DNA of 64,000 bases. Source: Thalassia testudinum. Lineage: Eukaryota > Streptophyta > Magnoliopsida > Alismatales > Hydrocharitaceae. Each line of letters opens with the position of its first letter. Positions within the stretch are counted from its first letter, which is position 1. A program made the translations under genes and the position numbers. Positions 10,838 through 22,482 of the stretch are shown piece by piece. The notes under the pieces were generated by a model. The model had not been told where the DNA came from and did no database searches. It was given only the letters and a program-made list of their open reading frames with translations. The stretch lies in assembly GCA_037157565.1 (NCBI GenBank), contig JAZHRO010000073.1, positions 16,126,501 through 16,190,500 of the forward strand, read 5' to 3'.

Positions 10838-12198
10838 GCACTACCGCAGGAAGAATTGGGGAGATAAGAAGGGAAAAGAGATGAGAGAAATGATGCCTCA
10901 AAGGCACACTTGATGACAAATCAATTCAATCAAATTCCTAACCTCTACAGTGTGCCCTTAGACCTAAAGATCTAAGTTACCTACTATCATGAACTACGGA
11001 ACCGAATGCGAGCACTGCGGAACCACCGGGCCAGATTGAAAAGCCGTTTGCCCCAGTCTTAGACACCCGATAGCACACGGGAACCCTCACCAGCACGTAG
11101 ACGCTACACGCAGGTAGTTAGACCTCCAATCCTTAATAAGGGTCAAGTTACTACCAATTTTAGTTAGAGGGCTTAGGGTCAAGTGTTTTTGCAATGTGAA
11201 GGGCGTTATTTACCGGTAATGCCCAAGTGATTGATTTTCAGAGTGTGTAAAACAAGCATGCAATGGGGAAATCTCACCGAATTAAAGTTTTAATTGGTGA
11301 ATGATTTTTAGAATTCAGCATTAAAGTAGTATGGATTTTAGGATTTCGCTGAAATACCAATTCAACCAATCTTCGGGTTTTGCAAGAATACAAGATTTCT
11401 TCTAAGCCCAACAAACCCTTCTTCAATGTCAATTGGTTAATGCATGCTAAAATGCAATGGGCTTCCCTAAATGGAGATTTCTATGTGTGGATGCATGAAT
11501 CAATTTTAGATTAGTGTGAAAGGGAGTCAAAGCACTTCAATTCAAGTGCTCCCAATCACCAAAAAGATTTCCACACACAAGGCTCAACCAAAAGATAAAG
11601 AAAATCAATTTGTTGGGGTTGAAGTATTCGGGATCGAATCTTAGGCAAGTTGAAAAGTCGTGGTGGGGTTGGAATCAACTCAATTCCAAGTCTCCCCACC
11701 AAAAAGGTGATACCGAATTGCAGATAAATGACGCAAAGAGGGTGAAATCAATCTTTTTATGTTTGCCTCAAAGAATACTTCACACGGCGAAAAATTCAAG
11801 AATCAAGATTCTTGGATTTTTGCTATGCGAAGTAAGGCAAGAAATCCCGGGGCGGTGGGATTAAAGGCAATCAATCAAACAAATGAATTTTAATCCACTT
11901 GCCCCAAGAGATCCCAAGAAGTTTTTCTAGTTTTTTAGTTTTTTTTTTTTAAGGTTACAAGTTAACCTAGGATGCTAAGAGAGAAAGACTTACTTGTGCA
12001 GCAATGTGTACGAAGCTCCAGTGCGGTGTCGGTGACTTCACGCTCTAGTTCCCGCCTTGGATCTGCTCACATCTCTGACTTCGTCTGTCTGCCTTCCCCT
12101 TGCAACAGGTTCACCTGTATAGCAATAACCAAAAACACCAGTGAAGAGAGAAGAGAAAAATGAAAGGAATGGAATAGAAACTTACTTGCAGGCGCACT
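10838..12198 (-). other. C 5' leader
   Basis: About 1.36 kb between PBS and gag start, collinear with the B leader (35651-37032). No ORF of its own; the translated fragments seen in it are not conserved in B. It probably carries dimerisation or packaging signals, but none can be named from the sequence. Confidence 0.75.
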
Positions 12199-12216
12199 TC
12201 CCCGGCAACGGCACCA
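12199..12216 (-). other. Primer-binding site of C (tRNA-Asp type)
   Basis: The minus strand reads TGGTGCCGTTGCCGGGGA, complementary to the 3' end of plant tRNA-Asp except for one C-to-T change in the first CpG. It lies 7 bases from the LTR end. Confidence 0.85.
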
Positions 12217-12929
12217 GAAAAGATGGTGGTCGGGCCCGGATAGGTGTGTTAATATGGTGATTTTATCGTTGAAGTGTGTATAGTGGTTAACCTAAATCAG
12301 ACCTAACCATCTCTTTGCAAAATTTTTTTACCTGGCCTACTTGATTTTATATTGGTCACTTTTAGGCCCAGGGTCGAACTCAGGGAAGTGGGATTAGAAG
12401 TGAAGTTTCTATGCCTTTCCTACAACGAATCTCTTCCATTCGTTTATTGTGTTTTTGGTGTTTTTCTATTTAGATTTTTTTTTCTGATAATCTTTGTCCT
12501 CGAGGCACACCCTCAAAATTAGGTTCTTGGCTTTGAGCCAAATCAGGGTACCAAAACAGGTCTTGCTATTCGCAAGACGGAGTACCTGCAAGTCAAAGAT
12601 TATCTTTTCTCTTTTATATATATTTTTTTATCTTTTTATGGGCATGCAGGAGAAATAGAAATAAAGTAAATATAGTATAGATATATATGTATATACTATA
12701 TATGTATAAAGGGGTGGGGGTGGAGGCGGAGATGGAGTGTAGCACGGTGTCGAGTCGGTCGTCGTCTAAAAAGACGCAACCGACAGGACAAGGTGCTGCA
12801 TGGAGTGTAAGGTGGATGATGGAAGATGAGTGTGACCACGCTTTTTGTACGCGTGTATCGGGGAATATCAGCAACTGGTGCCGATATTCCGCTGATATTC
12901 CCACGATACCACGTAAGGTAAGTAATGTG

Positions 12930-13375
12930 AAAAAAATATATATATGTATATATATATATAAATATATAGGTATATATATATGTAGTTATATATGTATATA
13001 TATATGTGTATATATATATGTATATATATATATACGTATAGATAGATATATGTATAGATCTATATATATATATATAAGTATATGTATATGTATATATGTA
13101 AATATATATGTATATATATATAAGTATATAGATATATGTATATATATATGTATGTATACTAATACTTAGTTATATAAATACTATTATATATATAGATATA
13201 AGTATATATATATGTATATATATGTATATATATCAATATATATATGTATACGTATATATATGTATATAACACTATATAAGTGAGAGTGTGTGTGTGCGAG
13301 AGTGAGTGTGTGTGTATGTGTGTTTGCAGAGAGAGAGGGAGAGTGTGCTGTGAGAGAGAGAGAGAGAGAGCGGGA
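12930..13375. repeat. TA-rich, then GT and GA microsatellite in C LTR
   Basis: About 340 bases of TA/TATG repeats followed by GT and GA runs. The same block is present in B (34420-34935 and 42705-43110) and at the right edge in F (63760-64000), with different lengths. Confidence 0.9.
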
Positions 13376-13702
13376 GAGAGAGCGCACGCTTCCTGCTGGA
13401 GTGAGGTCTGGGAGTTAAGACAGCCGAGAGCTTCAGGCGTCGTCTGATGGTTCCACCCGTGCGCGTAGGCCCGTATGCGCGCGGAGACGTGCGTGCTGGG
13501 AGGGAGTGAGCACGGGGAGAGGAACCGCACGCAGACACACACGGGCGAAGGGAGACACGGACGGGAGCAGGTGCTAGCAGAGGACCGCACGCAGACGCGT
13601 GGGCAGGCGCTGGAGCGGGACGCTGGGCGAGACGCGTGCGTGGGCGAACAGCAGTAGCGGTGCACCAGGTGACCGGTTAAGTGAGAAACTTACCGGTCAC
13701 CG

Positions 13703-13751
13703 CACTGTAGCCACAGTGTTCCACAGACTGGCGTGAACAGTGGCTACAGTG
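13703..13751. repeat. Hairpin in C 5' LTR
   Basis: Perfect 12-bp arms cactgtagccac (13703-13714) and gtggctacagtg (13740-13751). The same arms occur in both B LTRs. Confidence 0.8.
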
Positions 13752-14247
13752 CATGGCCGAGCCGCACGACTGCTTGCGGCTGGCGCGCGTGTGGAAGAGG
13801 AATGCGCCGGTTGGTTGCAGGCGGAAGAGAGAGCGCGACAGGGCACGCGGAGAGGGAGGCAAGGGCGCCTACAGGCGCACACGGTGGCCTGCGTGTGCTG
13901 CTGCAGCCTTGCTGCTGCTGCTGTGGAGCTCGGCCGGCTGCTGCAGGGGCGTGCGGTGGCCGGTTGAGCTTCAAAGCTTGAAGGTGTAATGGCGGAAATG
14001 GCATGGAAAGTGAAATAGGGAAGAAGGCCACCACGCCCACCAGCTCTTTGATGAGCTGGGCGGTGGTGGTCTCATGGTGGTGGGTGTGCACCACAGTGAT
14101 GACTCTTGCCCGCAAAGTGGCTCCTCTGAGGAGGAGGTCATGCGTATAGAGGCAGAGGGGAGGGGATGGTGGCCTGGAAGGAGAAGAGCTGTTGTATGAT
14201 TTTTTTGTGTGGAGGACCTGGCTCTTTGCAAAGGAAGGAGCCGGGTT

Positions 14248-14258
14248 CTTTTTATAGA
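14248..14258 (-). promoter_or_regulatory. TATA box in C 5' LTR
   Basis: The minus strand reads CTCTATAAAAAG, about 365 bases into the LTR. It is present at the same place in the C 3' LTR and degenerate (CTTTAAAAAG) in B. It is the likely core promoter of the B/C family. Confidence 0.6.
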
Positions 14259-14620
14259 GGGAGAAAGCATGCACAACCATGCCCTGGCTGTGTGTGGCTC
14301 ATGCATGGCTTGGCAGGGAGAGGCTATGCAGAGCATGGCTGAGTCAGGACAAGGTGCGAAGAAGAAGAACCATTCCTAGCAGTCGCGGGAAGAATTCCAA
14401 GTCAAATAAAATTAAAATAAAAAGATGGTGAATTTTGCAAAGCAGCACTTGAAGAAAATGTGAATTGTGAGGCCATTTTATTCACTCTCCTCCCCCCTCA
14501 ATTAAATGCATGCATGCATGTATTTTCACAAATGCGACTATGGAACCCTAATATGCACTGGTAATGCTAGGAAATAGCACAAGACGACACAATTGCAGGT
14601 GTATTTTTGCGGTGCAATCA

Positions 14621-15851
14621 AGAGACAAAGGGTTTATTTGTTTGGAGAGTTTTCTTTCTCTTTTCTTTTTAATTCTAGCTTAGGATTGGCTTCACAACAC
14701 GGTCTGTATCGGATTCCTCATCCCCATCATCAATCCCCAAAGGTCCCTGGTAATTGATTCTTTGAGATAGCACCACCCATGGTAACCCCTAGAACCCTGG
14801 CTTTGAAGATTTCGAGATAATCCCGTCGATGGTGTTCCGTGGCCAAATTCAAACCCTGGCAATTGACATTTCTTGATAATGCCATCCATGGAATCTGAAC
14901 CAGCAAAGTGCTTACGTGCCCCCAGTAGGATATGTAAATATCCCAGGAGACAAGCCCCGAAGAGATGATATGTTGTTACGCATCTTTGAGGGGAATTTCA
15001 CACCTCTCTGCGCCGGGAACTCGTCCAAATCAACTTGTGCTGATCGACCGCTCCTAATCTAGGTGACACTTTCAGAATATTTGAAATGCTTCTGCGTGAT
15101 TTTGATATTTATGCTCGCTGAACCAGACTGTGTGTGTGAATTTGGGTGCTTAGGTTACCGAGTCCCGTAAATCGAAGGTCAGTTAACGAGGTCAAATACT
15201 CCCTAAGCCTTAGACCTAATACTTAAGCTTTTCATTTTCCTCAACCTCTTGAGGAATATTTAGTTCTTTACGGGTACTAAGAGTCTAGCCAAGAATGCCT
15301 AAGGTTTGCATTCTTACTAATCTTGTTGTGCACTTTCTCTTCGCTTTTCTTTCAAGTGGTCTAGAACTTTGGTTAATTCCTTAATTTCTTACTAATGACT
15401 ATCCCTTTTCGTTTTCATTTTGTGATCCTTTTTAATGTTCTGCTCTTTTCCTCCTTTTGTGAAGCTTACCAACACTTTCTTCCCTCCTCTTTTTTTTTTT
15501 TTTTAGTATATGTGGATTTTTTTGTTGAAACATTTTCTTGTTATGTCATTTCATTGCACTTTCATACCCCCCCATGCCTAAGGTTTGCAATGTCCTCATT
15601 GTACATTAGGTGGGTTTTTATTTGGCTTGGTTCATGCATTAGGACAGATACTAGGTGAGTGGATGGGTCGTGGTGACTGTTGTGGACGATTTCTAATCTC
15701 AGATACGAGTATCTGAGGTGGAGTCGGTTGTCCTAAGGAATGAACCTAAAGTACAAAGAAATGTCAGAAAAAGGTTTCGATTTTTCAAAAAGAATGACGG
15801 GATGCCTCCCGTTAAGCGCTGAGTTTTACGCCATCAGCTGGGCGAAATGAG
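14621..15851 (-). other. G 3' noncoding region
   Basis: About 1.2 kb downstream of the integrase stop up to the insertion of C. It contains the internal motif ATGAGGACATT ... GGCATGGGGGGG at 15566-15600. I see no env-like ORF, no transmembrane-coding frame and no second domain here. Confidence 0.7.
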
Positions 15852-18649
15852 CTCAGGGAAAATGGAGGATAAATGATGACTCAGCCAAATCTATATTGGT
15901 TACGTCAATGAACGGTTTGAGTCTCTGACCGTTCACGACGAAAGGTTCGGAATCGTGGCTAAGTGGACTGATCTCGACGGCTCCATTTCAAAAAATATGT
16001 CGGACAAGGTATGGTCCGACCCACTTGGATCGCAGTTTCCCAGGGAACAATTTAAGTCGGGCATCGAAGAGTAGGACCTTCTGACCAGGGTGGAAGATCT
16101 TTCTGCATATATGCTTGTCATGAAAGGCTTTAACCCGCTCTTTGTAGATTCGCGAGTGCTGATACGCATCAAGGCGTAATTCATCAATCTCGCTTATCTG
16201 AAGTTTTCTGTGGGTTCTAGCCTTAGAAAGATCTAGGTTGCAGTTCCGTATTGCCCAATAGGCTTTGTGCTCCAGTTCGACGGGAGGTGACATGCCTTCC
16301 CGTACACCAATATAAAAAGAGACATACCTAATTAGGTTTTGTAGGCAGTCCTATAAGCCCACAAAGCTTCCGGAAGTTGAGATGACCAATCCTTCCTATC
16401 GGTCGAACAGTAACCTGCAGGATTTTCATAATCTCCCGATTTGATAGCTCAACTAGACCATTAGTCTGGGGGTGATAAGGAGTAGAGATTCGATGCGACA
16501 CCCCGTATTTGGTCATCAGTGACCTGTACTGAGCATTGGTAAAATGGGTCCCTCCATCAGAGATGATCGCATGAGGAATCTCGAACCGTGAGAAGATGTT
16601 CTGATGAATGAATTTGATGACGATCTTGTGATCACAGGTTCGGGTTGGAATGGCTTCAATCCATTGGACACGTAGTCAAAAACGAGTAGAATGTACTTGA
16701 AGCTGTCCGAGATAGGGAAGGGGCTCATAAAACCAATTCCTCAAATATTGAAAATCTTGCATACGAGAATCAGTTGTAAAGGAATCATGTCGCGATGGCT
16801 CATGTTGCCTAAAGTTTGGCAACGATTATATGCCTTACAGTGACTGTATGCGTCCTTGAAGATAGTGGGCTAGTAAAAGCCACACTGGAGGATTTTTGAT
16901 GTGGTTTTATGCCTAGAAAAATGGCCACCGCATGCCTTTTCATGGCAGAAAGAGAGAATGTTATTGATTTCGATCTTCGGGACACATCGCCGGATAATTT
17001 GGTCAGCACCTATGCGGAATAAGTACGGGTCTTCCCAAATGTAGTACTTGGCATCGGAGCGCAACTTGTCTTTCTTGGCCTTCGGCCAATCAGACGGGAT
17101 TTGGTGTGATGCCAAGTAGTTTACTATATCAGCAAACCATTGAAGCCTGGTACCAATAGTCAAGAGGTGCTCATCAGGAAAATGCTCCGTGAAGGGTCCA
17201 GAAGGGTCGATGATCTCAGAAGAAAGGTGAGACAAGTGGTCAGCTACCACGTTCTGTCTTCCTACCTTGTGGTGAATCTCGAGGTCAAATTCTTGCAACA
17301 GCAAGATCCATCGGATTAATCGAGGTTTCGCATCCTTCTTTGCAAGGAGATGCCTCACAGCTGTGTAATCCGAGTAGATTATGACATGGGAACCCAGGAG
17401 ATAAGATCTGAATTTTTCAAGCGAAAATACTACAGCTAGTAGCTCTTTATCCGTAACCATGTAGTTACGCTGAGCCTCGTCAAGTGTCTTACGAGCGTAG
17501 TAGATGACCACGGGTTTCCCGTCAATCTTCTGCCCCAGAATCACTCCTACAGCGAAGTCAGATGCATTACACATGATCTCAAAGGGTTGAGACCAATCAG
17601 GGAACTGTAGGATCGGGGCTTAGGTGACTCGATCACGAAGGATCTCAAAAGATTGAGTGCATTCCTTGGAAATCTCAAAGGGTACATCCTTGGAGAGAAG
17701 AGTAGTTAGGGGGTGTGTGATTTTTGAGAAATCAGGGATGAAACGATGATAAAAACTGATGTGCCCGACAAAAGATCAGATGTCCATGATCGAGCTAGGC
17801 ATAGGAAGTTTAGAAATCAGGTTAACCTTAGCTCGATCCAACTGGATGCCTCTCTCAGAAATTAAGTGTCCCAGGATGATCCCCTCAGGCACCATAAAGT
17901 GGCTCTTTTCCCAGGAAAAAACCAGATTTACGTCAATGCAACGCCTGAGTATGTGAACCAAGTGCTGAAGGCAATCGTCAAATGATGCCCTAAAAACTGA
18001 GAAGTCATCCATGAAGACTTCTAGATAATCACCTACCATATCAGAGAATATGGCAAGCATGCACTGCTGAAAAGTCGCTGGTGCATTGCAGAGGTCGAAA
18101 GGCATCCTTCGAAATGTGTACGTCCCAAAGGGGCAGGTGAACGTGGTCTTCTCTTGGTCCTCTGGATGAATCGCCACTTAGTTATAATCAGAGCACCCGC
18201 CAAGAAAGCATAAGAATCTATTTCCCGCTAGTTTTTCGAGAATCTGATCAATAAATAGTAGTGGGAAATGATCCTTCTTCGTGGAGGAATTGAGTCTTCA
18301 GTAATCTATGCAAACTCTCCACAAGTTGTCTATATGGGTAGGTATAACCTCTCCGATTTCAGTCGTGATGGTGGTGAGCCCTGCCTTCTTAGGCACAACC
18401 TGGATTGGGCTCACCCAACGACTGTCGGAGATTGGGTAGATGATCCTTGCATCTAACCACTTAATGATCTCCTTTTTCACGACCTCCTGCAGGTTGGGGT
18501 TCAGACGTCTCTGCATCTCACGTGAAGGTCGTGCGCCCTCTTCAGAATAGATGCGGTGTGTGCAATAAGAGGGACTTATTCCAGTCAAATCATTGAGAGT
18601 CCAACCAATGGCTCTGCGATGTTGCTGGAGAACAGCAATCAGACGAGAT
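15852..18649 (-). pseudogene. G RT, RNase H and integrase (broken pol)
   Basis: These are remnants of the replication enzymes. RT is recognised by MPFDLCNAPATF and the catalytic VFMDDFSVF (about 17992-18018). RNase H has NASDFAVGVILGQK, then KTLDEAQRNY, KELLAVVFSLEKFRSYLL and DYTAVRHLLAKKDAKP (about 17310-17575). The integrase zinc finger shows HEKACGGHFS (about 16900-16950) with degraded cysteines. The integrase core is in pieces: the first catalytic Asp is replaced by Gly (GIGFMSPF), the second lies in a shifted frame, and the Glu is kept in GLVELSNREI near 16440. The GPY-type C-terminus (FPGKLRSKWVGPY) is at about 16000-16060, and the protein ends at 15852. There are several stops and at least three frame changes; it is non-functional. 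Confidence 0.88.
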
Positions 18650-19610
18650 TCCTGGTCAGGTGTGAGTTTGGAGTAAATATCATCGGAAGTGTCTGATTGG
18701 AACCCAAAAATACGTATTTCAAATGATCGGGAAGGGGCTTGAGTTCAAGAACGGGGTTATCAGCAGTAGCGGGTGGTTCAGAGTGAGTGTAAGGTACAAG
18801 GGTAGGAGTTATGGATCTGTCTAGACCAAGTTCTGACTCCTCTAATTGGGGTTTTAAATCTTCTTGTGGTTGATGAGGGATAATCATGTTATCCTCAATT
18901 TGTGGTTCATCAACCACGGCTCTGATGTGACAAATTTGGTCAACGACACTGCAATTAATCCCTTGTTGGGCCTTAAAGATATCAATCTTGAGAGTCTAAT
19001 TCCCAAATTTCAACTCTATTTGGCCCTCTTCACAACTTATATTGGCCCTTGCAGTGGCCAAAAAAGGTCTCCCTAGTATGATTGGTGTATCCCTTGGATT
19101 CTCAGGTGCATCCATGTTTAGAACTATAAAATCTATAGGAAAGTAGAAATCCCTCACCCTAACAATAATATCCTCAAGAATTCCCTTAGGTGACTTGATA
19201 GATCAATCGGCTAACTGCAATGTCACCTCAGTTGGTTTCAGTTCAGATTCTTCTAGGTGGTTAAGTAGGGATGTGGGTATCAGGTTTATGGAGGCGCCTA
19301 GGTCTAATAATACTCTATCAAACTAGGTTTCACCAATCGTACATGAAATCAAGGGAGTGCCTGGGTCTTTTGCCTTGGGTGGGAGTTTACCTAGGATCAC
19401 AGAGCTGGCTTGCTCTGATAGTACAATGGGACTCCCACTCTTGGTTCGTAGCTTACACTGAAGTGTACACACATTCTTCAAGAATCGTGTGTAAGTCGGT
19501 ACGTGGCAGATTGCATCCATCAAGGGGATGTTTATTTGGACCTGCTCAAAGAGCTTGATTAGGTCCTCCTCAGGAGCCACGGGTTTAGCTATCCTCTTTC
19601 CCTTGGTCAA
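18650..19610 (-). pseudogene. G retropepsin and protease-RT linker (broken)
   Basis: In the gag frame. QVQINIPLMDAICHVPTY is the conserved linker before the protease. The active site is LLDLGASINLIP (about 19270-19305), followed by the IILGRPFLATARANI region (about 19040-19090) and the ELKPLPDHLKYVFLG linker (about 18705-18750) that leads into RT in Athila polyproteins. Stops interrupt it at 19323 and elsewhere. The frame then shifts close to 18650, just inside the linker, so RT is read in another frame. Confidence 0.85.
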
Positions 19611-21536
19611 GGCCTCGGGATATGGAACCTTGGTTGGTTCTTCTAGGATAGGTCCAGGTTTTTGATCTGGGACAGGGATAGGAACATCTTGGATGACTGT
19701 CCTAGGGTTTGGGTCACTACCAGGCTTGGAGTGGTCTGGATAGGGTGGATCTTGGGTTGCTTTACCACTACGGGCTGTTACCGAATTTTATCCTACCTGG
19801 TTCTGGTTGGGGGTTGGTAGGATGGGCTACTGCTGTTGGTAACCCGCATAGGAGGTTGAAGCTTCCATTCCGTCAAGTGATGGAACAGAAAGGGCCTGAT
19901 AGATCAAGTGTGCTTGGCCCAGGTTTGGGTTCATAACGCGCCGCTGGGTCAGCACGCTATTCGGGTTAGGAAGAGGCTAAGAAGGACGTGTGCCCGGTTG
20001 GCGAGAATTTACCAACTGGGCAAGTTGGTTGCGGACCTCTATGATTTCGTCCTTATGTTGTTTCTAGATAGCCGCATTCGTTCTTTGAATGTCAGCTAGG
20101 GTTTGGAGGATAAGAGACATTTGGTCTTGGTTGGGCCCGGATGGATAAGTAGGGTTGGGCCGAGGTTGAAGTGGCTAATAAGGACGAGGGGCTTGTGGAC
20201 AAGGCTGAAAGGGTGGTCTTGGGTTCTGGCAATTTCCCGGCCACTGAAAATTTGGATGGTTTTGCCATCCAGGGTTGTAGGTGTTGGAAAATGGGTCATT
20301 TTGGATGGCGTTGAGGTCCTCGCAGGTCTGAGGAGCCTCAGGAAAGTTGGAGAATGGGGAAGTAGAGTTCCCCCGGCAAGGATAGAAAGGATTGGAAGTC
20401 CCTCTGATCCTGGAGTCAAATGGGGGTGGATACGAGTCTATCCCAGGAGAAGGTCGGTGGAAAATGTTTTGCACAGTTTCTTGTGTGGGAGGTGGCTGTG
20501 CGAAGGAGTTCTACACAGAGGTGGCTCACTGCAAGTGCTGAGTCAGCTCGTCCACCTTCTTCTCAATAATTGAGACCTTATCCAATTGACTGGCCATTAA
20601 TTCCAGGTCGACTGATGTGGACAGGTCCTGTGTCTCATGTGCTCCCCTAAGGTTCGTCGCTGTGTGGGTATTTGTCCTGTCGAATAATCCCATGGAGTCA
20701 TTGTTGATGGAGTTCTCGCACATATTCTCGAGAATCTCCCACACGGTGTCTTCATGTTGACCCATGATATTCCCTCTGCAAGTTGCATTGAGTCTAATAT
20801 CTTCACGGAGTCCCTAGTAAAAAGACTGGACTTGTTCCCATTTAGGAACTCCGTGATGGGGGCACTTTCTCATGAGATCTTGAAATTGATCCCATGCCTC
20901 ATGAAGAGGTTCTCCTATCTGCTGCATGAAGTGAGTAATCTGATGGCGCAAGGCATTTGTCCAACCAACGAAAAAGAACATCTTCAAAAACTCAGACTGA
21001 AGTTCTTCCCAAGTGTTGATCGAGCGGGTCTGTGTCTGATACCAATGAGCTACCTTGTCCATAAGGGAGAAAGAGAACATCTTCATGAGTAAGATATCCC
21101 GATTCTGTGCATCTGACCCGAAGGTCTGGGCCAGACGCTTAAGCTGTTTGATATGCTGGAAGGGGTCTTCAGAGTTAAGCCTATAGAATTTAGGTATGGC
21201 ATGAATCATGTTGGGCTTCAATTCGGAATCAGGTCCTCCAGTCGAGATTCTGACTCGAGGCTCAATTGCCACCGCAACGGGATTAGAGTGTTCTCGCATC
21301 ATGGGGCGCTACGGTGGGTTCATGAAGTTTTGGAAGAGATCATTGAGTCGCTGGAGCTGGTGCTCAAGATTATTCTCTTCTTCAACAGGCTAAGCCATTG
21401 TGGAAGAAGGGGAATTAGGTTCAGAGTCAGAAGAGAGGTCTATGTGGAGTGGTTGTCGCACAAACAAAGGTACTGAGGCTTGGCCTCGGGGAGAGTGGAT
21501 ATCTAGAGGAGGTTTCAAGGACCTCCTACCGAACAT
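19611..21536 (-). pseudogene. G Athila-type Gag (broken)
   Basis: Gag structural protein. The start MFGRRSLKPP at 21536 lies in the shared GTGCATG context, and all later pieces are in the same frame. The capsid core has FSFSLMDKVAHWY, WEELQSEFLKMFF and HEAWDQFQDLMRKCPHHG (about 20830-21130). NDPFSNTYNPGWQNHPNFQW (about 20245-20310) is the conserved C-terminal motif also seen in A, B and C. There is no CCHC knuckle. Stops are at about 21310, 20814, 20526, 20175 and 19980. The sequence is clearly diverged from A and from B/C, so G represents a separate Athila family. Confidence 0.87.
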
Positions 21537-22458
21537 GCACTGATGGATTGGACGAGGTTAGAAGGTGTTGGACCCAATCAAGACACCCAAGGTATGTTGG
21601 GTGACTATAGAGGTTCGGGGCAGATGATACCCCTTGATCAGAAGGTCGTCCACTTGAGAATTACCTAGGTAGCCAGAGAGGGTGAGTCCCGCGAAGACCC
21701 CTACACGGTAGAGCACCCCCACGAGTTACAGGGTTTCCCCCACTCGACCTCTCTTGCCACTGAGATTCCAGGTAGACCAGAATGGGGACCTTGACCTCTT
21801 AAGTCTACCACTTTTAATTAAGATCAAGGTGCTTAGGGTTTCACTTGAATTTTAAGCCTTTTGTGTGCAAAAGTGACCTAATTTAAAGGTTGGTTGATCC
21901 AAGGGATCAACTTCACCTATTAGTTCCTGTGAGAGCTTATTAGGTCCTTTCTTTTATGGTTCAAGTGAATTAAGAGCCATATTGCTTAGGGTTTCTCTTA
22001 ATAGGTTTTTTCAAGCAATGGTTTAGGCACACCTCTTTTGGGGATTTTCAGTTCTTGATTAGAAGATGTGTCTCTAAAACCCTAGCTTAGAATCCTAGGT
22101 TGGCTCTAATTGGTCCAATTAGTTGCCTCAGAATTAGGTAACTAGGGCTCAAGCAAGAAGGTTTTAGCCCTAGTTACCTTAAGTGGATATGCAGATAAAA
22201 TGTGTTGAAATTTAAAAGCAGGCAACTCTGTGATTTACTATGTATAGAAGACAGGTAGCCCTAGATTGATTTTTCTTTTCTTTTTCCTCTTTAGAATTTA
22301 AGGGTCTTAAGAGAGAGGGTAGATGATTACCTGTCCCTTGGTGTGGTTGTTGTGCGGCTGCTTGTTCCTTCTTGTCTTCCTGTGCTTACACAACAAAAGA
22401 GAGATTAAGTCAGTATTCAATCAGAAATTGTGATTTAGTAGCTTCTAGAATGCTGTTG
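21537..22458 (-). other. G 5' leader
   Basis: About 0.9 kb between PBS and gag, without an ORF. No named signal is seen. Confidence 0.7.
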
Positions 22459-22477
22459 CTCCCCGGCAACAGCACCA
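22459..22477 (-). other. Primer-binding site of G (tRNA-Asp type)
   Basis: The minus strand reads TGGTGCTGTTGCCGGGGAG. It is the tRNA-Asp complement with both early CpGs changed to TpG. It is 5 bases from the LTR end at 22483. Confidence 0.82.
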
Positions 22478-22482
22478 AAAAT

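Larger units (their letters stand above)
1484..14620 (-). mobile_element. Element C: non-autonomous Gag-protease Athila-type retrotransposon
   Basis: A minus-strand element with 5' LTR 12224-14620, tRNA-Asp-type PBS, gag and protease remnants, polypurine tract and part of the 3' LTR. Three insertions interrupt it: D (in the 3' LTR), E1 and K. Removing E1 and K with their target duplications leaves an internal length near 5817 bases, against 5790 in its relative B. It has no RT, RNase H or integrase. It lies in the 3' region of G; the right target flank is 'agaga' (14621-14625) and the left one is outside the window. Confidence 0.85.
12224..14620 (-). repeat. 5' LTR of element C
   Basis: 2397 bp, TGATTGCACC at 14620 to CGACCACCA at 12224 (minus orientation). 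It is collinear with both LTRs of B. It contains a TATA-like box (about 14248-14258), a 12-bp-arm hairpin at 13703-13751, and a TA/GT/GA microsatellite (about 12930-13375). ORFs inside it are translations of low-complexity DNA. Confidence 0.9.

Noticed and set aside
12687..13169. Tyr/Ile-rich ORFs
   Set aside because: Translations of the TA microsatellite in the LTR of C.
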